Shown here piece after piece: positions 6,126 to 10,985 of a stretch of 10,985 nt of DNA (the stretch's first letter is position 1; each line of letters begins with the position of its first letter). Position numbers and translations under genes: made by a program. The notes beneath the pieces were generated by a model. It did no database searches and had not been told where the DNA came from. It saw nothing but the letters and a program-made list of their open reading frames with translations. Source of the stretch: Rickettsia typhi. Its GTDB lineage: Bacteria; Pseudomonadota; Alphaproteobacteria; Rickettsiales; UBA1997. The stretch spans positions 1 through 10,985 of the forward strand of contig CAMDRL010000033.1 in assembly GCA_945906835.1 (NCBI GenBank), written 5' to 3'.

Positions 6126-7545
6126 AGATGGAGATAATGAAGTTGTTACTTTTGGCTGTCGTTTAAATTCCTACGAAAGTGAAGCTATTAAAGAAGCTTT
6201 AAAAAAATCTGATCAAAAAAATCTTATTGTTTTTAACAGTTGCGCCGTTACTTCTCAGGCAGAAAGGCAGTTGCGACAAGCTGTTAGACAGGCGCGCAAA
6301 AAAAATCCTCAAGCAAAAATTGTAGTTACGGGTTGTGCGGCGCAAATTGATCCACAGAAATATGCCAAGATGGTAGAAGTTGATTTGGTTTTGGGAAATG
6401 TTGAAAAGTCTAATCCGGAGAACTATTCAAAAATAGGCAAGACTTCGTCAACAACCCAAGAGATATTTCGCTTCGCTCAATATGACATTACCTCCAACCT
6501 TCATCCTGAGCGTAGCGAAGGATCTCATGATGATATTGCTCACAAAGATAGAATTTTTCTTGAAACTAAAAAATCTACTGCACTTTTTTTAACCGAAAAT
6601 GAAACTGCAAAAATTGTAGTTAATGATATCATGTCAGTTAAAGACACCGCACCACAATTGGTTTCATATTTTGAAAATAGAACCAGAGCATTTTTAGAAA
6701 TTCAAAATGGCTGTAATCATCGTTGTACATTTTGCATAATTCCTTTTGGTCGTGGCAATAGCCGTTCGGTGGCTTTTGGTGAAATTGTGACGCAGGTAAA
6801 AAAAATGGTGGCTGCGGGTCATAAAGAAGTGGTTTTGACGGGTGTTGATATTTCAGGATATGGTGAGGATTTGTTGTTGCCAATTAGTCTTTCGCAAATG
6901 ATTAAAAGATTGTTAAAATTAGTTCCTGAACTTCCAAGATTGCGTCTTTCTTCAATTGATGTGGCTGAAATTGATGATGGAATTATTGATTTAATTGCAA
7001 ATGAACCGCGCTTCATGCCTTATTTGCATTTAAGCGTGCAGTCTGGAGATAATATAATTCTAAAGCGCATGAAACGCCGCCACAATTGTGAGCAAGTTTT
7101 AGAATTTTGCGCCAATATGCGTAAATTAAGGCCAGAAATTACTTTTGGCTCTGACATTATTGCTGGATTTCCAACGGAAACCGATGAAATGTTCTTAAAT
7201 AGCGTGAACTTAATTAAAGAAGCGGGAATTATTTTTAATCACATTTTCCCTTATTCAAAACGCGAAGGCACGCCAGCCGCCAAAATGCCAGCAGTTAATG
7301 GTAAGGTTGTTAAAGAAAGAGCGAAAATTCTGCGTGAAACAAGTGAAGCGGAATTGCAGAAATTTTTGCAAAAACAAATTGGTAAAAAATTGAGCGTGAT
7401 TATGGAAAATGGCGATTTTTCTAAGTCAGAGAATTTTTTGGATGTGAAGATTCTAAATAGGCCTAAAGATATTAAATCTGGTGATATTCTGGAAGTTAAG
7501 ATTTCTGCTGTTGAGGAGAATTTTTTACTTGGCACTTTAAAATAA
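6106..7545 (+). CDS. mtaB: tRNA (N6-threonylcarbamoyladenosine(37)-C2)-methylthiotransferase MtaB
   Basis: A radical-SAM enzyme that converts t6A37 to ms2t6A in ANN-decoding tRNAs. The N-terminal MTTase domain has its three cluster cysteines in GCRLNSYES (C18), NSCAVT (C46) and VTGCAAQ (C77). The radical-SAM motif CNHRCTFC gives C203, C207 and C210, with 'IPFGRGNSRS' after it. 'DIIAGFPTET' lies in the second half and a TRAM-like tRNA-binding domain is at about residues 415-479. GCRLNS and the weak similarity to MiaB outside the motifs favour MtaB over MiaB or RimO. At 479 residues it is longer than the usual ~420-440. Part of the excess is residues 119-142, encoded by an in-frame palindromic repeat in the linker between the two domains. 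The start overlaps the BON gene by 20 bases. Confidence 0.92.
   Translation: MTAEEIKDGDNEVVTFGCRLNSYESEAIKEALKKSDQKNLIVFNSCAVTSQAERQLRQAVRQARKKNPQAKIVVTGCAAQIDPQKYAKMVEVDLVLGNVEKSNPENYSKIGKTSSTTQEIFRFAQYDITSNLHPERSEGSHDDIAHKDRIFLETKKSTALFLTENETAKIVVNDIMSVKDTAPQLVSYFENRTRAFLEIQNGCNHRCTFCIIPFGRGNSRSVAFGEIVTQVKKMVAAGHKEVVLTGVDISGYGEDLLLPISLSQMIKRLLKLVPELPRLRLSSIDVAEIDDGIIDLIANEPRFMPYLHLSVQSGDNIILKRMKRRHNCEQVLEFCANMRKLRPEITFGSDIIAGFPTETDEMFLNSVNLIKEAGIIFNHIFPYSKREGTPAAKMPAVNGKVVKERAKILRETSEAELQKFLQKQIGKKLSVIMENGDFSKSENFLDVKILNRPKDIKSGDILEVKISAVEENFLLGTLK
6460..6529. repeat. Palindromic repeat element inserted in frame in mtaB
   Basis: Arms 6460-6485 and 6501-6526 are imperfect inverted repeats (GAGATATTTCGCTTCGCTCA against the complement of TGAGCGTAGCGAAGGATCTC). 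Bases 6503-6529 are identical in reverse complement to 675-701. The element is read through as EIFRFAQYD...HPERSEGSHD and falls between the MTTase domain and the radical-SAM domain, leaving all catalytic motifs and the frame intact. This is the behaviour described for Rickettsia palindromic elements, though I do not claim the same sequence family. Confidence 0.8.
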
Positions 7546-7584
7546 AAGTAATTAAAAATATTAAAAACTAAAAACTAACTTGTC

Positions 7585-7667
7585 ATCCTTGACGCTTATG
7601 CGTCAAGGATCTCATGAGTTTTATTGCAGAAGCAAAAGAGATCCTTGAATCCTATTGATTCAAGGAT
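7585..7667. repeat. Twin hairpins between mtaB and lysK
   Basis: Two perfect 11-bp stems. One is 7585-7595/7600-7610 (ATCCTTGACGC, 4-base loop) and the other 7641-7651/7657-7667 (ATCCTTGAATC, 5-base loop). Their facing sides also pair with each other (GGATCTC near 7608-7614 with GAGATCC near 7638-7644), so the pair forms a larger palindrome of the same plan as the GAGATCCTT repeats at 675 and 6460 but with different stem interiors. A TTTTTG run follows at about 7674-7679, so the second hairpin may also help to end the BON-mtaB transcript. Confidence 0.75.
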
Positions 7668-7708
7668 AACGGCTTTTTGTTCTTTATTACAAAAACATAA
7701 CTAAAAAC

Positions 7709-9283
7709 ATGAATATCTCACAAAAATCTTACTTAGAATCAAAATCTTGGCCATTCGAAGAAGCGCGCCGAATCTTGGAAAAAGTTGGTGGAAAAACTCC
7801 AGCCAAAGGATATGTGCTTTTTGAAACTGGCTATGGTCCATCTGGATTGCCGCATATTGGAACTTTTGGTGAAGTGGTTCGCACTTCTTTTGTGCGTCAT
7901 GCTTTTTCTTGTATTGCGCCAGAAATTCCAACTAAAATGTTTTGCGTTTCTGATGATATTGATGGTTTACGCAAGGTGCCAGATAATGTGCCAAATCAAG
8001 AAATGGTGCGTGCCAGTTTAGGTTTACCACTTACTTCCACTCCAGATCCTTTTGGAACTCATGAATCTTATGGACATAACATGAATGCTCGCCTTAGAGC
8101 CTTTCTTGATTCTTTCGGTTTTGAATATGATTTTATCAGCGCCACTGACAAATATAAATCAGGGGCATTTAATTCTACAATGCTACGCGTGCTTGAAAAA
8201 TATGAAGAATTGATGGATTTAATGTTGCCAACTTTGGGTGGAGAGCGTCAAGAAACTTACAGCCCCTTCATGCCAATTGATTCTGAAACTGGCATTGTTA
8301 TTGATAAAGGCGTGAAAGGTGTGAATAAAGAAAAAGGCACAGTCATTTACATCAACCATAAAGGTGAAGAAAAAGAAATTCCTGTAACTGGTGGCAATTG
8401 TAAATTACAATGGAAGATTGACTTTGGAGCGCGCTGGTACACGCTGGATGTTGATTATGAAATTTATGGAAAAGATCATCAACCAAATGAAAAAATTTAT
8501 CGTAGAGTCTGTGAAATTTTAGGTGGCAAGCCGCCAGTAAATTTCACTTATGAAATGTTTTTATCTGACACTGGTGAAAAAATCTCTAAATCAAAAGGTA
8601 ACGGAATTTCAGTAGAAGATTGGTTGAAATATGCGCCAGCTGAATCGATGTCGCTTTTCATGTATCAAAAACCAAAAACTGCTAAAAGACTTTATTTCGA
8701 TGTGATTCCAAAGGCGATGGATGAATATTTAACTTTTGCTCAAAGTTATGAAAAACAAGATGAATTGTTGAAACTTGACAACCCAGCTTTTCACATTCAT
8801 CAAGGCAAAATTCCAGCAATTAATTTTAATCTAAATTATTCTTTATTGTTAAATTTGGCAAGTGCCTGCAACCCTGAAAATGACTCGGTTCTTTGGGGTT
8901 TTATTTCAAAATATCAATCTGGATTAACCAAAGAAAATTCACCGCTTTTAGCAAAAATGGTTATTAATGCCATTAATTATTACGATGATTTTATTAAGAA
9001 AAATAAAAAATACCGCGAAGCCACGGAAGCAGAAGTTTTGGCGTTAAAAGAATTGAGAGAAGTAATAAAAAATGTACCACAAGAGCAAATTCATGATGGA
9101 CAAGTGTTGCAAAATATAGTATTCTCCGTTGGCAAGAACCATGGTTATGAAAAAAACATGCGTGATTGGTTTTTAGCTCTTTACCAAATTTTGCTTGGAC
9201 AAGATCAGGGTCCAAGAATGGGCTCTTTCATTGTTCTTTTTGGTATTGAGAATTTCTTAAAATTATTGGATAGTAAATTGTGA
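7709..9283 (+). CDS. lysK: Class I lysyl-tRNA synthetase
   Basis: Attaches lysine to tRNA-Lys in the cytoplasm. It is the archaeal-type class I enzyme, unrelated to the class II LysS of most bacteria but standard in many alphaproteobacteria, including Rickettsia. The 524-residue length is typical. The class I signatures are both present: GYGPSGLPHIGTFGE with the HIGH-like H49-I-G-T, and KISKSKGN at residues 291-298 as the KMSKS loop. The region between holds the Rossmann catalytic domain, with DDIDGLRKVP near residues 89-98. An alpha-helical C-terminal part follows that would bind the anticodon stem. The start is the ATG at 7709; there is no Shine-Dalgarno sequence. The stop codon shares a GTGA overlap with a small downstream frame. 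The gene looks complete and functional. Confidence 0.97.
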   Translation: MNISQKSYLESKSWPFEEARRILEKVGGKTPAKGYVLFETGYGPSGLPHIGTFGEVVRTSFVRHAFSCIAPEIPTKMFCVSDDIDGLRKVPDNVPNQEMVRASLGLPLTSTPDPFGTHESYGHNMNARLRAFLDSFGFEYDFISATDKYKSGAFNSTMLRVLEKYEELMDLMLPTLGGERQETYSPFMPIDSETGIVIDKGVKGVNKEKGTVIYINHKGEEKEIPVTGGNCKLQWKIDFGARWYTLDVDYEIYGKDHQPNEKIYRRVCEILGGKPPVNFTYEMFLSDTGEKISKSKGNGISVEDWLKYAPAESMSLFMYQKPKTAKRLYFDVIPKAMDEYLTFAQSYEKQDELLKLDNPAFHIHQGKIPAINFNLNYSLLLNLASACNPENDSVLWGFISKYQSGLTKENSPLLAKMVINAINYYDDFIKKNKKYREATEAEVLALKELREVIKNVPQEQIHDGQVLQNIVFSVGKNHGYEKNMRDWFLALYQILLGQDQGPRMGSFIVLFGIENFLKLLDSKL

Positions 9284-9422
9284 AACCAAAAAATACCAGC
9301 GACCAACCTAGTAATTTAGATTCTGACGAAGAAATTAGCACTAAATATTTAAAAGATTTTGTGCTGATTTATCTAAAAATTTTAAAGTTCGTGATTATGA
9401 AAAAGAGCTTACTGAAGAGTAA
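9280..9422 (+). pseudogene. Possible frameshifted remnant of a small acidic gene coupled to lysK
   Basis: A GTG overlapping the lysK stop (GTGA) opens a frame of charged, coding-like sequence (KPKNTSDQPSNLDSDEEIS...YLKDF). After about residue 27 the frame becomes lysine/isoleucine-rich and runs into the repeat at 9432. In another frame, from about 9360, the sequence reads CADLSKNFKVRDYEKELTEE then stop at 9420-9422, again charged and coding-like. A single-base change in the AAAAGATTTT run at 9351-9360 would join the two into one ~50-residue protein. I do not recognise the product. The remnant may simply be the start of a longer gene removed by the later insertion. Confidence 0.3.
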
Positions 9423-9431
9423 AAAATATTT

Positions 9432-9558
9432 TATACCAAATCTAAAATTTATTGATATTTTTTAATTTGGTATATCGGGGATCCCCACAAAGTGCGGCGC
9501 ACCTAATGGTGAGTAAAAATAAATCTATACCATATCTAAAGATTTAAGATTTGGTATA
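9432..9558. mobile_element. MITE-like element with 12-bp terminal inverted repeats
   Basis: The ends TATACCAAATCT (9432-9443) and its exact complement (9547-9558) bound about 127 bases that encode nothing recognisable. Inside are inverted copies of the end sequence at 9465-9474 (ATTTGGTATA) and 9525-9537 (CTATACCATATCT, one mismatch), so each half is itself a small palindrome flanking a GC-richer core. The same TATACCAAATC motif occurs at 10839-10849, where the methyltransferase is interrupted by an insertion sequence. It therefore may be a non-autonomous relative, or two solo ends, of that element. The reading frame of the damaged recombinase begins only at its right edge. Confidence 0.55.
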
Positions 9559-9561
9559 GCC

Positions 9562-10128
9562 TTGATTGCCTTTACAATTATCACAGGAGCGCAAGATGCA
9601 GCAATTGCAACGCTAAAAATAAAGCATGTTGATATTTATCATAAATCAGTCAACCAAGACCCTAAAGACGGTGTTAAAACCAAATTTGGAAAGTTGATTT
9701 ACACCAATTTTTTTGTCATTGGCAACGATATTGAGCAGATTGTTATTGATTGGGTTAAGTTTTTGAGAGAAGAAAAACTTTACAGCGATAATGACCAGTT
9801 TTTTCCAAGAACAAAATTAGTGCATAACAAAGATTTTTGTTTTAAAGCACAAGGCTTAGAACCAATTGGCTGGAAAAGCACAACACAAATTAGAGAAATA
9901 TTCAAAAATTCTTTTGCAAAATGTCAGCTTCCTTATTACAATCCTCACTCGTTTCGAGACACACTAAGCATGCTTGGTAAAAAAAACTTGCGGCGATTTG
10001 AGCAATATCAGGCGTGGAGCCAAAATTTAGGACATAGCAAAATGAGCGCTACGCTTGATGAATATAGAAATATCAGCACGCATAGGCAATTTGAGTTGAT
10101 TGAGGGGATGGAATCGAGGCAAATTTAA
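9562..10128 (+). pseudogene. 5'-truncated tyrosine recombinase (phage/island-type integrase) fragment
   Basis: The frame, open from about 9523, holds only the catalytic domain. The N-terminal DNA-binding domains are absent and no good start codon exists (TTG at 9562 is the first candidate). Box II is intact: HSFR (His codon 9946-9948, Arg 9955-9957). The later AWSQNLGH has its His at 10033-10035 and the nucleophile Tyr is at 10063-10065 in DEYRNI. In the proteobacterial integrases I recall, box I reads TGAR-D-AI-A-L-LKHVD; here it is TGAQDAAIATLKIKHVD, so the first catalytic Arg is Gln (CAA, 9592-9594), one G-to-A change from CGA. The protein should be inactive. With the methyltransferase it marks the remains of an integrated island. 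Confidence 0.8.
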
Positions 10129-10187
10129 TTTATTTTGATTATTTTCTCTAAATCAAAAATTGGTAATAGAAATTTTAAAAAGTAAAA

Positions 10188-10859
10188 ATGGCTAACAATC
10201 AAGAAATAAACATAAAACAACAGATCAAAGGCAGACCAATGCTTTATTGGGCAGGTAAAAAGCCGCTTGGTGTTATTAAAAATTATCCCGCACAATTGGT
10301 TGAGAAAATTGGAAATATTCAAAACCAAGAAGAAATCGTCAAACCTAATTATCAAAATTTAAAAGATAATTGGCATAATTTATTATTTCATGGCGACAAT
10401 AAAGAATGTCTTTCGACCCTTTTAACAAGCGGTTTTAGAGGAAAAGTTGATTTAATTTATATTGATCCGCCTTTTGATTCAAAAGCTGATTATGTCAAAA
10501 AAATTGAACTTCGTGGAATTGAAAAAAAACTTGCAGGCGAAGAACAAAGTTTTTTTGAGCAAGTGCAATATACTGATTTGTGGAAAAATGATGAATATTT
10601 ACAATTTATGTATGAAAGATTGATTTTGCTTCGCGAACTTTTAAGCGAACAAGGTTCAATTTATTTGCATTGCGATTGGCACAAAAGCCATCATTTGAGA
10701 TTTTTGTTGGATGAGGTTTTTGGTGAGGATAATTTTATGAATGAGGTTGTATGGGATAAAGGTTTTAGAGGAACTGAAAGTAAAAATTGTTATCAAAAAA
10801 CCCATGACACAATTTTTGTATATTCAAAATCTGGAGATTATACCAAATCCCATTTATAA
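10188..10859 (+). pseudogene. DNA methyltransferase (type III Mod-like, adenine-specific) truncated by an IS
   Basis: The N-terminal part of a site-specific DNA methyltransferase. An opening GRPMLYWAGKKPLGVI segment is followed by LLFHGDNKECL, then VDLIYIDPPFDSKADY with the catalytic D93-P-P-F motif. 'QYTDLW..DEYLQFMYERL.LL', 'GSIYLHCDWHKSHHLR' and 'DEVFGEDNF.NEVVW' blocks follow. This is the standard beginning of the beta-class, type III Mod-like family. The recognisable protein stops at about 10838 (...VYSKSGDYT), and the last few codons to the TAA at 10857-10859 come from the inserted element. The target-recognition region and the AdoMet-binding FxGxG part, which follow the DPPF motif in this class, are missing, so the fragment cannot be active. 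The ATG at 10188 lacks a Shine-Dalgarno sequence. Any downstream half would lie beyond the IS. Confidence 0.85.
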
Positions 10860-10985
10860 TTCCATATAACTAACCCCACAAACACTCCCAATAATTTCTG
10901 GCGTTAATGTCTTAACAAATCTACAAACCGCATTCTCCAATTCACGAAGAGTTTTATAGATCCTGTTCTTAATGGTATGATCCTT
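10839..10985 (-). mobile_element. Insertion sequence, left end, probable IS630 family, runs off the window
   Basis: The methyltransferase sequence ends at TATACCAAATCC (10839-10850), and from here the minus strand encodes a transposase tail whose stop codon lies 15 bases inside this putative end. A coding end so close to the IS terminus, and an end starting with TA (the IS630/Tc1 target dinucleotide), fit that superfamily. The other end and any target duplication lie outside the window. Confidence 0.6.
10854..10985 (-). CDS. C-terminal 43 residues of a transposase, probably IS630 family
   Basis: The minus strand is open from the right edge to the TAA at 10854-10856. The peptide begins KDHTIKNRIYKTLRELENAV and ends ...GVSYMEL. 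It resembles the last helix and tail of IS630-type DDE transposases as I remember them ('...L..LE.A...F...L....I.SIC...Y'), which follow the last catalytic acidic residue. The catalytic residues lie beyond the window edge, so family membership rests on this short tail plus the TA-starting terminus. Its 3' end overlaps the last codons of the interrupted methyltransferase frame on the other strand. Confidence 0.5.
   Translation of the reverse strand, partial: KDHTIKNRIYKTLRELENAVCRFVKTLTPEIIGSVCGVSYMEL

Noticed and set aside
6638..7016. Minus-strand frames inside mtaB
   Set aside because: They lie opposite the strongly conserved radical-SAM core, so they are shadows of that frame.
7585..7667. 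The beginning of a CRISPR array
   Set aside because: There are only two related hairpins, with different stems and no regular spacers; they fit a palindromic repeat instead.
7785..8021. A + strand frame inside lysK in another phase
   Set aside because: It is rich in Cys/Met/Leu and overlaps the conserved catalytic part of LysRS; no independent support.
10125..10355. A minus-strand frame over the start of the methyltransferase
   Set aside because: It is antisense to the conserved N-terminus of the methyltransferase and has an improbable Phe/Leu/Ile composition.
10188..10985. A novel defence system
   Set aside because: What is present is a truncated, familiar methyltransferase, a dead integrase and an IS end; no second effector gene is visible in the window.

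Overview
The window looks like chromosomal DNA of an AT-rich alphaproteobacterium, possibly a host-associated lineage of the Rickettsiales/Holosporales kind. The pointers are a class I (archaeal-type) lysyl-tRNA synthetase, an alphaproteobacterial-looking small lipoprotein family, strongly A/T-biased codon use, almost no Shine-Dalgarno sequences, and many dispersed palindromic repeats, one of them inside a protein-coding gene as in Rickettsia palindromic elements. This placement is inference; no rRNA or other marker is present.

Layout. 2-100: C-terminal tail of a + strand gene, possibly a SPINDLY/O-GlcNAc-transferase-like protein, followed by a 31-bp-stem hairpin (106-197). 238-1620: minus-strand pair, a small lipoprotein downstream of fpg (formamidopyrimidine-DNA glycosylase), separated by a dispersed palindromic repeat. 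1650-1721: another hairpin repeat between the divergent fpg and queH. 1760-4139: + strand queH (queuosine synthesis), a DUF6356-like small membrane protein and a FAD/NAD(P)-binding oxidoreductase. 4156-4291: nested inverted repeat between convergent genes. 4308-4958: minus-strand small heat-shock protein with an N-terminal membrane segment, with a perfect 26-bp palindrome upstream. 5191-5265: tRNA-Gly(GCC), minus strand. 5511-7545: + strand DolP-like BON lipoprotein overlapping mtaB (tRNA ms2t6A37 methylthiotransferase). 7585-7667: twin hairpins. 7709-9283: lysK.

From about 9284 to the end the region is accessory and decaying: a possible frameshifted remnant coupled to lysK, a ~127-bp MITE-like element with 12-bp inverted ends, a tyrosine recombinase that has lost its N-terminus and its first catalytic arginine, and a DNA methyltransferase cut off by an insertion sequence (probable IS630 family) that runs out of the window. 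The outer ends of the MITE-like element match the putative end of that IS.

The core genes share a translation and tRNA theme: queH and mtaB modify anticodon loops, lysK charges tRNA-Lys, and there is a tRNA-Gly gene. Fpg repairs oxidised DNA. The lipoproteins and anchored sHsp belong to the envelope. I found no complete novel defence or mobile system. The most interesting material is the repeat biology (an in-frame palindrome in mtaB and a non-autonomous IS-like element) and the exported sHsp with its palindromic site. Stretches 5056-5190 and 5266-5510 hold only the tRNA promoter candidate and no convincing gene.
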